From the NCBI GenBank assembly GCA_029834535.1, contig JAQMWT010000458.1:1-64000 (forward strand): 64,000 nt of DNA, written 5' to 3'. This DNA is from Chrysophaeum taylorii. Its lineage: Eukaryota; Sar; Pelagophyceae; Pelagomonadales; Pelagomonadaceae. The position numbers and the translations under genes are program-made. Positions 11,521 through 20,910 of the stretch are shown in pieces (within the stretch, counting starts at the first letter, position 1; the number at the start of each line of letters is the position of its first letter). The notes under the pieces are model-generated. The model was not told where the DNA came from. It saw only the letters and a program-made list of their open reading frames with translations, and made no database searches.

Positions 11521-11949
11521 ATTTAAAGACAAACAGACAAACAGACAGACAAACATCTGTCGATTAGTAGTTAGGACAAGTGCAGGCCAGTAAGTTCGCC
11601 AGTAAGTTCACCTAGTCCCAATCTCTAACCCCAGTAAGTTCACCTGGTCCCAGTAAGTTCACCTGGTCAGTAAGTTCACCTAGTCCAAATCTCCAACCCC
11701 AGTAAGTTCGGCGTAAACCCCACTCGTGCTCACACCACTCCTTCGAGCTCGTCGCTGTCGCCTCAGCCAATCTAAGCTGCTTCGATCCGCACACGCCGCT
11801 AACCTTTCATTTTACTCTAAAACTCTCAGTAAGCTCACCTGGTCTCAGTAAGTTCACCTGGTCACTATATTCACCTAGTCCCAATCTCAAACCCCAGTAA
11901 GTCCACGTGGTCCCAGTAAGTTCACCTACAGTGCGCGTGTAGACGCAGG

Positions 11950-12518
11950 GAGGGGGCTTATCGGTATTGCGCAGCACGTGTGGGGTAGGGCGGAGTCGTC
12001 GACTCAGAAGAGTATATTCTCGGGGTTGCCGATCGACAGAGAGCCACGTAGAGCTGGACGTGACAGAAGACGGGCTTGTGGGCAAGAGGACGCGGACCTC
12101 GCGGGGTGTCTGGTCCTGGCTCTTGTTGATCGTTTGGCGTAGGCGGGCCTTGAGGGATACAGGTTGGAGGAGCCTCGGTGACACGACACGATCAATCACG
12201 TATCTGGTACCGTTGCAGTGGCCGTGCTACGGGTCGAGGTTGCGAAGACTTTAAGCTCGCGATCAAAGTCAGCATGCCGTTGGCTGTCAGGGAGTTGAAA
12301 ACTCGACTGTAAAGAGCGAGGCGTCGTCTTCCGACCCAACCTAGTCTGCCTAAAAGAACTCCGACGCCTCGTCTCCGGGAAAAAAAGGCCGCGGTCATGC
12401 GCGCGTTGTCAGCATCGACAACATCGTTTCGACGGGGCGTGAGAATGGCGCGCTGAAAGAGCCGCCGCGGGTCGTGGAAATAGTCTGCGAGGTCGCCGTA
12501 GACGGCTTGGAGGATCAC
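11950..12518 (-). pseudogene. Helitron helicase C-terminus, unit 2
   Basis: Content is the same as unit 1: MILQAVYGDLADYFHDPRR at the start, TINKSQDQTPREVRV replacing TINKSQGQT, then TPHVLRNTDKPPP. The frame changes occur at the same places as in units 1, 3 and 4, so the defect predates amplification of the array. Confidence 0.75.
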
Positions 12519-12974
12519 TGTCTGGCTCTCGCGCCTACCTGATCCTTACTCTCGCGCCTACATGATCCTTACCCTAAATCGAGGGACAGACAGACAGACA
12601 AACAAACAGACATCTGTCGATTAGTAGTTAGGACAAGTGCAGGCCAGTAAGTTCGCCAGTAAGTTCACCTAGTCCCAATCTCTAACCCCAGTAAGTTCAC
12701 CTTGTCCCAGTAAGTTTCATATTAGTTCACCTGGTCAGTAAGTTCACCTAGCTCACACCAACTCCTTTGAGCTCGTCGCTCTCGCCCCCGCCAATCTCAG
12801 CTGCTTTGATCCGCACGCGCCGCCAACCTTTGAGTTTATTCTAAAACCCTTTACTCTAAAGACCCCAGTATGTTCACCTGGCCCCAGTTTCACCTGGTCA
12901 CTCAGTTCACCTAGTCCCAATCTCAAACCCCAGTAAGTTCACGTGGTCCCAGTAAGTTCACTTATAGTGCGCGT

Positions 12975-13553
12975 GTAGACGCCGGGAGGGGGCTTATCGG
13001 TATTGCGCAGCACGTGTGGGGTAGGGTGGAGTCGTCGACCCAGATGAGTATATCCTCGGGGTTGCGGATCGACAGAGAGCCACGTAGAGCTGGACGTGAC
13101 AGAAGACGGGCCTGGGCAAGAGGACGCCGACCTCGCGGGGTGTCTGGCCCTGGCTCTTGTTGATCGTTTGGCGTAGGCGGGCCTTAAGGGATACAGGTTG
13201 GAGGAGCCTCGGTGACAACGACACGATCGATCATGTATCTGGTACCGTTGCAGTGGCCGTGCGACGGGTCGAGGTTGCGAAGACTTTAAGCTCGCGATCA
13301 AAGTCAGCATCCCGTTGGCTGTCAGGGAGTTCAAAACTCGACTGTAAAGAGCGAGGCGTCGGCTTCCGACTCAACCTAGTCGGCCGAAAAGAACTCCGAC
13401 GCCTCGTCTTCGGGAAAAAAAGGCCGCGGTCATGCGCGCGTTGTCAGCATCGACAACATCGTTTCGACGGGGCGTGAGAATGGCGCGCTGAAAGAGCCGC
13501 CGCGGGTCGTGGAAATAGTCTGCGAGGTCGCCGTAGACGGCTTGGAGGATCAC
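12975..13553 (-). pseudogene. Helitron helicase C-terminus, unit 3
   Basis: The minus-strand frames at 13371-13553, 12939-13334 and 12994-13224 together cover RAILTPR, NSLTANGM, TINKSQGQTPREVGVLL and PVFCHVQLYVALCR. It differs from unit 4 by scattered substitutions only. Confidence 0.75.
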
Positions 13554-13999
13554 TGTCTGGCTCGCGGGCCTACCTGATCCTCACTCTCGCGCCTACATGA
13601 TCCTTACCCTATATCGAGGGACAGACAGACAGACAAACAAACAAACAGACAAACATCTGTCGATTAGTAGTTAGGACAAGTGCAGGCCAGTAAGTTCACC
13701 TAGTCCCAATCTCCAACCCCAGTAAGTTCACCTGGTCCCAGTAAGTTTCGTATAAGTTCACCTGGTCAGTAAGTTCACCTAGGTCACACCAACTCCTTTG
13801 AGCTCGTCGCTCTCGCCTCCGCCAATCTAAGCTGCTTTGATCCGCACGCGCCGCCAACCTTTGAGTTTACTCTAAAAACCCTTTACTCTAAAAACCCCAG
13901 CATGTTCACCTGGTCCCAGTTTTACCTGGTCACTCAGTTCACCTAGTGCCAATCTCAAACCCCAGTAAGTTCACGTGGTCCCAGTAAGTTCACTTATAG

Positions 14000-14585
14000 T
14001 GCGCGTGTAGACACCGGGAGGGGGCTTATCGGTATTGCGCAGCACGTGTGGGGTAGGGTGGAGTCGTCGACCCAGATGAGTATATCCTCGGGGATGCCGA
14101 TCGACAGAGAGCCACGTAGAGCTGGACGTGGCAGAAGACGGGCTTGGGAAAGAGGACGCCGACCTCGCGGGGCGTCTGGCCCTGGCTCTTGTTGATCGTT
14201 TGGCGTAGGCGGGCCTTAAGCGATACAGGTTGGAGGAGCCTCGGTGACAACGACACGATCGATAATGTATCTGGTACCGTTGCAGTGGCCGTGCGACGGG
14301 TCGAGGTTGCGAAGACATTAAGCTCGCGATCAAAGTCAGCATGCCGTTGGTTGTCAGGGAGTTGAAAACTCTACTGTAAAGAGCGAGGCGTCGTCTTCCG
14401 ACCCAGCCTAGTCGGCCGAAAAGAACTCCGACGCCTCGTCTTCGGGAAAAAAAGGCCGCGGTCATGCGCGCGTTGTCAGCATCGACAACATCGTTTCGAC
14501 GGGGCGTGAGAATGGCGCGCTGAAAGAGCCGCCGCGGGTCGTGGAAATAGTCTGCGAGGTCGCCGTAGACGGCTTGGAGGATCAC
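14000..14585 (-). pseudogene. Helitron helicase C-terminus, unit 4
   Basis: The longest open stretch in the array (13971-14585) begins MILQAVYGDLADYFHDPRR. The conserved TINKSQGQTPREVGVLFPKP and QLYVALCR lie in a neighbouring frame (14026-14256). The start methionine is not a true protein start, since complete Helitron helicases extend far upstream. Confidence 0.75.
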
Positions 14586-14654
14586 TGTCTGGCTCTCGCG
14601 TCTACCTGATCCTTACTCTCGCGCCTACCTGATCCTTACCCTAAATCGAGGGGC

Positions 14655-14880
14655 CTGCCCCACGCCTCGGCGATGACCCCGACTAGGTCCCGCGTACTTA
14701 TCTCCGCCCGTCAGGCACATCCCTCCTACCCCACAAACCCACCCACATCCTTCATGCTCCCCACACACACCCCCCCCTCTTAGCAGTCGACATTTAAAGA
14801 CAGACAAACAGACAAACAGACAGACACCCACACACCCCCCCCCCTCTTAGCAGTCGACATTTAAAGACAGACAAACAGAC
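14655..14880 (+). repeat. Retroposon family R3 copy in Helitron unit 4
   Basis: CCTGCCCCACGCCTCGGCGATG... through CTTAGCAGTCGACATTTAAAGACA is nearly identical to the copy in unit 1. A second partial copy of the 3' end (CACACCCCCC...TTTAAAGACA) follows at 14828-14872. Confidence 0.6.
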
Positions 14881-15089
14881 AAACATCTGTCGATTAGTAG
14901 TTAGGAAGACTCAACGGATCGCTGAGCTATGTTCATTTGTACTCAAGCAGTATGTGCCGCCACGCCGCGAGATCGTCGCGATGGAACTAGTCCCCATAGT
15001 GAAGTCGGCATCCTTTCGCCCCCTCACGCAAAAAAAGGAAAAAGCCCACGCGTTGTAGGACCCGTCGTTGCGGCGCGGGCTAGTCTCGT

Positions 15090-15105
15090 TTTCTTATCCG
15101 ACCCT
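15090..15105 (-). repeat. Right arm of the inverted repeat around the Helitron array
   Basis: TTTCTTATCCGACCCT is the exact inverse of 10348-10363. The stretch 14906-15089 between array and arm resembles nothing else I recognise. A short AGCTATGTTCATTTGTACT (about 14926) echoes the left flank at about 10381. Confidence 0.55.
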
Positions 15106-15112
15106 ATCTTTA

Positions 15113-15474
15113 AATAACTAACTAACTTCAGACCTCTCCCGAGCATGGGAGCCAGGCCGGACCGACAGGAGCCAGCCGGAATCACGGGCCTGTAGACGAG
15201 GAGCGCCGAAAGGTCGGTCGGCGGAGAGTGACCATCAAGCTTGTCGCCATGCGACGAGGAGACCGCGATGTGACTGACAACCAACTCGTCGATAACCTTC
15301 CGTATTCGCCCCCCGGCCATACCCCGTCCCACTGCGAACGTTCCGGCTGCCAACCGGCCCGCCCGGGAGGCGAATAGGTGCCAACCTACGCCGGGAGGGC
15401 GGATGCCCTCGCAAGGCTCAGGATTCATGAGGCACCGTCCTCCATCGCAACCACAGTCGGCGATCAGGGTAAGG
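15113..15474 (-). mobile_element. SINE with (GTTA)n tail, inverted copy
   Basis: This near full-length copy of the 9.84-kb SINE is on the minus strand. The TAAC-tail lies at 15116-15127 and the head (CCCTTACCCTGATCGCCGAC) near 15470. It has inserted into an R3 3' end: TTTAAAT lies on one side and GTCGACTGCTAAGAGGG on the other. Confidence 0.8.
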
Positions 15475-15688
15475 GTACAGTCGACTGCTAAGAGGGGGTC
15501 TTCCGTATTTTCTTTTACTAAAAGTAAAGTTTTAGTTCAAACGATAGGAGATTAAGAAGAACAAGCCGTAGTGTAGGGAAAAGGCACTAATGCAGGGAAC
15601 AAGAAAAAAGATTACGAAAAGATAAGCCGAAACGTACACGGAATGTCATGGTGCACGAAACGCCGGATTTCGTGCATACCGCTCGGCG

Positions 15689-15970
15689 ATGCCCGAGCGT
15701 CAACGCGAGGCCAAGCGTTTTGCAATTGCAGAGCGGCGTGATGATCGTCTAGAAGGAGCGCACGCCGGCGACGAGGACGCGATGCGCGCGCTCGAAGACG
15801 AACGCGAGGCTGATCGTCTTTGCCACGTCGCAAGGCGCGACAAACGTTTAGAAGAAGCGCACGCCGGCGACGAGGACGCGATGCGTGCGCTCGAGGACGA
15901 ACGCGAGAGTGATCGTCTGCGCCACGCCGTATGCCGCAAGAGTCGCAGGGAAGCTAAACGACCTCGTCGT
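15689..15970 (+). CDS. Charged repeat protein fragment, unknown
   Basis: An open frame starting MPERQREAKRFAIAERRDD carries two near-identical copies of an Asp/Glu/Arg-rich unit with the core AHAGDEDAMRALEDERE. The two copies are about 31 codons apart. Beyond about 15,970 the frame runs into C- and T-rich low-complexity DNA and is not credible, so the true 3' end is unknown. Such charged, helical repeats occur at the N-termini of some transposon proteins and in coiled-coil proteins, and I cannot assign a function. Confidence 0.35.
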
Positions 15971-15984
15971 AGTCACCAGCAGTG

Positions 15985-16060
15985 CTCTTTCCCCCCTCCC
16001 CCCCTCCCTCCCCCCCTCCCCCCCCTTTCTTTTTCCTTTTTTTTTTTTTTTTTCTTCTCC
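15985..16060 (+). repeat. Polypyrimidine (CCCT)n and T-run
   Basis: A CCCTCC-rich block is followed by a T-rich stretch. The rest of 16,060-16,640 holds no recognisable gene; the small ORFs there lack family features. Confidence 0.9.
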
Positions 16061-16639
16061 CAACCAAAGCCTGGCAAAGGCCCTGCCGCGCCGGCCCTAA
16101 TTGGGTTTCGAGGGGGGTCGTTGGCGACGCTGAATGGGTCGCAAGGAATGTGGCGGCCTTATGGTAGAATGTGGCGTCTCCGAGGTCCATGAGGTAGTCG
16201 CGGAGGTTCGGTTCTCCTCTGGAGCTGGGCTCTCGTCCTCCTCCTCATCGAGGGCGGGCTCGTCGACGGAGTCTGGCTAGTTAGCCTCGCCATGTTCGCT
16301 GCGGGCGGTTCGTTGTCGTCATCATCGTCGTCTTGAGGACAGGGCGCGTGCAATATCCATCCCGACAAGTTTTAAGGCTCGGAGTCGCGCGTATGGCTGA
16401 GCCAATGTGATTTATTTTCCTGCAGCCGCGCCTCCTCTTGTCCGATTCTTTTTACGTCATTAATGGCCTCGAAGAGCGCGAGGCTAGCAGAGGCGCTCCC
16501 TTCCGCCCGAGTCGCCGGCACCCAGTCCGAAGCCGTCCGTAGTTCTATAGCTCCGCTGACCACCTGGGCGCTCGGCAAGCATTCGAGGCCTCTTCTAGAG
16601 TGCGTGCGCGGTGGTCAGGTCAGACATCCCCCTAGCCCG

Positions 16640-16800
16640 TAACTTTCGTGCTAGGAGGTCGCAGACTCCTCCCCGGGCACAAAACTTTAGCGCTGGGGGT
16701 TGGCGGCCCCCCTCCCCTTCGGATGCGGCTGTCGCCAAGCCGAGAAAGAACCAGACGAAGATACCGAGGTCGTTCGTTCGTTCGTTCGTTCGTTCGTTCG
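16640..16800 (+). mobile_element. hAT-family 3' fragment with (GTTC)n
   Basis: GAAAGAACCAGACGAAGATACCGAGGTC followed by GTTC repeats matches the 3' part of hAT copy B (about 55,329-55,380). The DNA just before it (GATGCGGCTGTCGCCAAGCC) matches, in inverted orientation, the tail of copy A near 4,345. Confidence 0.6.
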
Positions 16801-16832
16801 AGATCGTCTCAACGAGCGCCTGGGTGGTATGT

Positions 16833-16873
16833 CAACTACCTCACCCAATCAACGCGTTTGGGTGAGGTAGTTG
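16833..16873. repeat. Perfect 14-bp stem inverted repeat
   Basis: CAACTACCTCACCC (16833-16846) and GGGTGAGGTAGTTG (16860-16873) are exact inverse complements separated by 13 nt, so a strong hairpin is possible. Nothing nearby suggests a terminator or an RNA gene. It may be a palindromic transposon end. Confidence 0.7.
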
Positions 16874-17397
16874 CCGTCGCTCGTCGCCGAGACTCGCGGC
16901 GCTGCGCGATTGCCCAGGATTGGCAGTTGCCATCCGCGGCGCTCCGAACTTATGAGGTCGTGAGCCCAACCAAAAAGGCCACGGCACTGCCGGCCTTGGT
17001 CGCGTCCCGCGCTGGAGATCGGTCGTCCGTGAACCGACGAAATGCCCGTTCAAAGTTTGGCTTCGTAACCTCGAAGCGTAGTCGTTCTTCGCGGTCGAGG
17101 TTTCGTCTTGTTTGGCGATCCACCTTTTCGGCGTCTCAGGCCAGGTGGTGGTCGATGGTGGCTAGCCGACGAGCGCGCTCGTCGCCGTGTATTTTTTTTT
17201 TTCCCCGTAGGACCGCATTTAAAGATCGCGGTAAGAAGCATAAACTTCTTCTTCATGGCTGCCGTCCCGTGACTCTCTTCATGATGTGCCCCGGGCCGTC
17301 CTCTCCCGAACATCTCGCAAAGTCATCGTCTTCCAACTCATCGACCAGAAGACCTAGTTGTCGGTCGAATGAGGGTTTCGAAAAGCAGTGGTTGTTC

Positions 17398-17464
17398 CTA
17401 CCACGACGACGACGACGACGACGACGATAGCCTTACCACCACCACCACCACCACCACCACCACC
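17398..17464. repeat. (CGA)n and (ACC)n microsatellites
   Basis: A GAC/CGA run (about 17,401-17,430) and an ACC run (about 17,436-17,464) lie just beyond the 3' end of RPL13. No gene is seen from 16,880 to 17,496. Confidence 0.9.
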
Positions 17465-17496
17465 CAAGAAGGGAAGCCTGCACATAAACGTCGTAG

Positions 17497-18108
17497 TTAT
17501 TTGTCGGCTTTTTTGGCTTCTTCAATTTTTTTGCGGATGCCGACGAGCTTCTTGTCGTTGCGAACTTGGCGGAGTTTGGCGTACGCGGGAGCCGAGGTGA
17601 GTTCCTCGGTGAGGTCGACGAATTCGACCTCCTCGACTTTCTTCTCGAGCGGCATGAGGGGCCCCGTGGTCGGCGCGGAGTGTTCGGGGAGCGCGGGTTT
17701 GGTGCCCTTGCGCGGGAAGAGGACGAGCTTCTCCTTGTAGAGCTTGAGTCGATCGACGTTGTTCACGAGCGACTCCTCGCTCTTGTTTTTGCGACGATAG
17801 TCGACCGAGATCCCGATAGTCTTCGCTAGCGCTGGCGCGATCCCCGCACCCTTGAGCTCCTCGAGCGTAAAGCCGCGACCGAGGCGCGTCTTGGACGCGT
17901 AGCGCGCCGTCTGGCACTGGACCGCGGGCCGGAGTCGGGCAAGGGGTCGCGGCGCGATCGCCGCCGCTTTCGCGGCGCGCTTCAGGCGCCTCGCCTTCTT
18001 CTGGGCCGGCTGCGAGAACCACGTCCTCACCTTGAGGGGCCCGCGGCTCGAGGTCGCCCACTTCTTGTGGAAGTGGGCGTTCGGGACTTGGTTGTTATGC
18101 TTCACCAT
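17497..18108 (-). CDS. RPL13: 60S ribosomal protein L13 (eL13)
   Basis: This is a core component of the cytosolic large ribosomal subunit. The 203-residue product starts MVKHNNQVPNAHFHKKW, the typical eL13 N-terminus, and continues with VRTWFSQPAQKKARRLKRA, RPAVQCQTARYASKTRLGRGFTLEEL and GIAPALAKTIGISVDYRRKN, all family hallmarks. The length matches the usual 200-210 residues. An upstream in-frame ATG would add 17 residues (MCVCLSPKVGS...); I reject it because the conserved start is MVKHNN. The gene is intronless. It is divergent from MSH1, with 87 bp between the start codons, so the two probably share a promoter. Confidence 0.97.
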   Translation of the reverse strand: MVKHNNQVPNAHFHKKWATSSRGPLKVRTWFSQPAQKKARRLKRAAKAAAIAPRPLARLRPAVQCQTARYASKTRLGRGFTLEELKGAGIAPALAKTIGISVDYRRKNKSEESLVNNVDRLKLYKEKLVLFPRKGTKPALPEHSAPTTGPLMPLEKKVEEVEFVDLTEELTSAPAYAKLRQVRNDKKLVGIRKKIEEAKKADK

Positions 18109-18195
18109 GTTGTGTGTGTGGCTCTCGCTGCCTACTTTCGGCGACAGACAAACACACACACAGGTTTAATAATAATAACCCCTACCTAAGGGAAG
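18109..18195. promoter_or_regulatory. Shared divergent promoter, RPL13/MSH1
   Basis: The only DNA between the two start codons is 87 bp, containing a CA-rich stretch (ACAAACACACACACAGG, about 18148-18164) and TTTAATAATAATAACC. Both 5' UTRs and the promoter elements must fit here or overlap the coding regions. Confidence 0.65.
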
Positions 18196-19436
18196 ATGCG
18201 TGTCGTGATCGTTGCGGTGGTGCGCGGGCTGAGCAGCAGCAGCAGCAGCATCCTGGGCGAAGTTCGACGGCCCGCCGCGGTGTCTTTGATCCCGCAGCTC
18301 GTGAAATCAAATCCCCTCGGGTTCGAGAGTGGCGGCAAGGAGGGGACGATGTTGTTCGAAGTCGCCAAGTGGAAAGCCGAACACCCGAAGAAAGTTGTGT
18401 TGGTCCGCGTTGGGGAATTCTACGAAGCGTGGGGCTACGATGCCGTGATGCTGGTCGAGCACTGCGGCCTGAACGCGATGGGGGGCCGGGCGCGCGCGGG
18501 ATGTCCTTGGCGCAACATTCAACAGACTCTCGACTGCTTGACGCGGGCCGGGCTCTCGGCAGCGGTTTACGAGGAAAACGACCCCCCCGGCACCAAACGC
18601 AAAGCGCGGTCGTTGTCGCAGATCGTGACGCCGGCGGCCCCGACCTACGTGCACGCGGGAGATGGCGTCGAGTTCCGCGACGCGAAACCCTACGCTTGCG
18701 TGGCGGTCGACGAGAGCGTTACGGTGACGACGTTGGACGTCGACGCGAGGTCGGTCGTCGTGACGGCGGGGCTCACGGAGGACGGGGCGCGCGCGATGTG
18801 CGCGGACTGTGCCCCCCCCCTCTACTACGTCGAGCCGGTGACGGAAGGCGCCTCGCGGCGGCAGCGGGGGAGGGCGAAAAAATTGGCGCGAAACATTTGC
18901 CCCGACGCGCGAGAAATTTTTTTAGAAAACAACCTGTGGACGGTGGTGGGGTCCGAGCTGCGGCTGGACCTCTCGGATGTCCGGGTCGAGCGGTCAGAGA
19001 GACGACGTCCTTTGTTTGCGACAACGGCCCGGGAGATCGGGTTGACGGGAGCCGAGGAGGTGCCCGACCTCGTCCCGCACCTCCTGCCGCGCGTCCATTC
19101 AAGATCTTCGGCGCAATTTTTGAAACGCTGGATCCAGGTGCCGCCCGACGCTGCTCGGGCGGACGCGATGCGCCGCCTCCAGCGCCTCCTGCGCTTTACC
19201 GACGTGTCCTTCCCGAAAACCCCCTACTTGCCCCCCCAGAAACTCGTCCGTCTCCTCGCCGAAAGCGAAGGTCGCGTTTCGTTTTTTTCCGACATCCTGG
19301 CGTCCTGCAGAGCCGCCCGCGAGGTCGCGGGACACCCGCTCCCCCCGTTGTTCGAGCTCGTGCCTCCCGTCGACACGACCCCCCTCGAAGCCCTCATCTC
19401 GTCCTACATTGAGCAGGAGGAGGAGGAGGATTTTTG

Positions 19437-19468
<32 letters not shown>

Positions 19469-20910
19469 GCGAAGATCCTTTTTACCGCAGAAACGAAGAG
19501 TCGTTCCGAGAGGTCGTGATAATTCCCGAACGAGATGCCGCCCGCGCGGCCCGCCGCCGCCTCGTAGATGTCGTCGCAGGGCTGCCGGGCGAGGTCGTGT
19601 ACGACGTCGCGAACAACCTGCTCTGCATGAAAAAGGTGAGCGGATTCGAGTCTCCTTTAGACAGGCATAACAAACCGCTCGGGTCAAAGTCTACCACGCC
19701 GGAGCTCGTTACGGCGCTCGCCGAGTACCTAGATGCCTGCGAGCGGGCCACCCGCGCCGCCACGCTTGCGCTCCGAACCCTCTGCTCAAAAGTGTATTCT
19801 CGTCACCTCGACGCGGCCCTCGCGGCGACGAGATTGCTCGAGACCGCGACCGCAGCGCGAGAACACGCTCACGCCGCGATCGAGAAAGGCTGGGATCTGC
19901 TGGATGTTGCTGTCGACAACACCCACCGGCTCGAGGGCTTGAGGCCGTACTGGCTCGACTCTGCTGTCTCGAACGACGTTGACTTGCGCGCGGGGGAAGT
20001 GACCGTCTTGACCGGTCCGAACGAGTCCGGAAAATCTACGGTCTTGAGATCGGTGGCCGCGGCGACTATTCTCGCCACCTGCGGACTCCACGCGCCGGCG
20101 CGAGGGACGGTACCCTCCTCCTGCGACGTCGCGTTGCGGGCTGCGCCCCGCGGCGACGTTCCGTTGTTGGGTAAATCAGCTTTCGCGGCCGAGATGGACG
20201 ACCTGGCTTTGATCTTTCGCGAATGCGACGAGAAATCTTTGGTCCTCGTAGACGAGCTCGGCAGGGGCACGTCTGCTACCGAAGCCACCGCACTCTGCGC
20301 GTCGGTCTTGATCGAGTTCAAGGACCGAAACTTCACTTCAATATTCGCGACGCACCTCTTCGAGGTGTTGCCGTTACTGCCGTCTCCCAGTTTCTCCTTT
20401 GTCAAGTCCGATCTGGAGTATAGGTTGGAGGAAGGAGTCTGCCGCAGCTCGCGGGCGTTGGCGTGCGCGGCGCATTCCGGCGTCCCCGAGGCGGTCCTGA
20501 ATCGTGCCCGCGAGTTTCTAGGCACCTCCCCCGACCTCGACGACCAAAAAAAAAAGACCTTGACGCAACACGTCCGCTCGATTTTGGGGGGCGACGACCG
20601 CGAGATCGTAACCGTACCGCCGCGCTGCGATCCGCCCCCGCCGCTCTCGGGCTCTTCCTGCGTCTACGCGCTCGACCTCGGCGACCAGCTCTACGTCGGC
20701 GAATCCGACGCGCTCAGAGCCCGGCTCCGCGCCCACCGGGCCAAGGGTCCGCGCTGGGAAAACGCGGTCGCCCTCGTGATGCCAGCCAGGGACAAGTCCC
20801 AGGCCCGCAACCTCGAGACCTCCCTCATCCGATCCCTCCTCAAACGCAAAGTCCCGCTCGTCTCCAAGTCGGACGCGAACCACCAGATCCGCCGGCCTGG
20901 CGGTGCGTGA
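18196..20910 (+). CDS. MSH1: MutS homologue with GIY-YIG domain (MSH1-type)
   Basis: This predicted organellar DNA mismatch/recombination surveillance protein has 904 residues and no intron. The MutS domain I mismatch-reading motif is GEFYEAWGYDA (Phe75-Tyr-Glu77), with AWG-DA as in plant MSH1. The ATPase has Walker A TGPNESGKST (about 606-615), Walker B LVLVDELGRGTS (about 682-693) and the IFATHLFEV switch. A GIY-YIG nuclease-like module ends the protein (from about 821: SSCVYALDLGDQLYVGE, then LRAHRAKGP and QARNLETSLI). This MutS plus GIY-YIG architecture is diagnostic of MSH1, known from plants, several algal lineages and some giant viruses. It acts in mitochondria and/or plastids in plants; a short arginine/serine-rich N-terminus here could be a targeting peptide. 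A poly-Ser tract near residue 415 is encoded by a TCG repeat. Confidence 0.93.

Larger units (their letters stand above)
10409..14905 (-). mobile_element. Tandem array of four Helitron 3'-end units
   Basis: Four head-to-tail units start at the repeated CAAGTGCAGGCCAGTAAG at 10409, 11577, 12634 and 13677, and the array ends near 14905. Basic unit length is about 1.04-1.06 kb; units 1 and 4 are longer because they carry another repeat (see 11290 and 14655). Each unit holds a short minisatellite (CAGTAAGTTCACCT variants), the C-terminal part of a Helitron Pif1-type helicase on the minus strand, and a (GACA/AACA)n stretch ending ATCTGTCGATTAGTAGTTAGGA. Such head-to-tail runs are known products of rolling-circle transposition. 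No Rep domain or 5' terminus is present. Confidence 0.8.

Noticed and set aside
16860-16873. GGTGAGGTAGTTG resembling the let-7 seed
   Set aside because: The match is limited to a short stretch and the hairpin is too short for a let-7 precursor. Coincidence is more likely.
18109-18159. Upstream start (MCVCLSPKVGS) for RPL13
   Set aside because: The family start is MVKHNN, and the extension is not conserved and lies in the CA-rich promoter.
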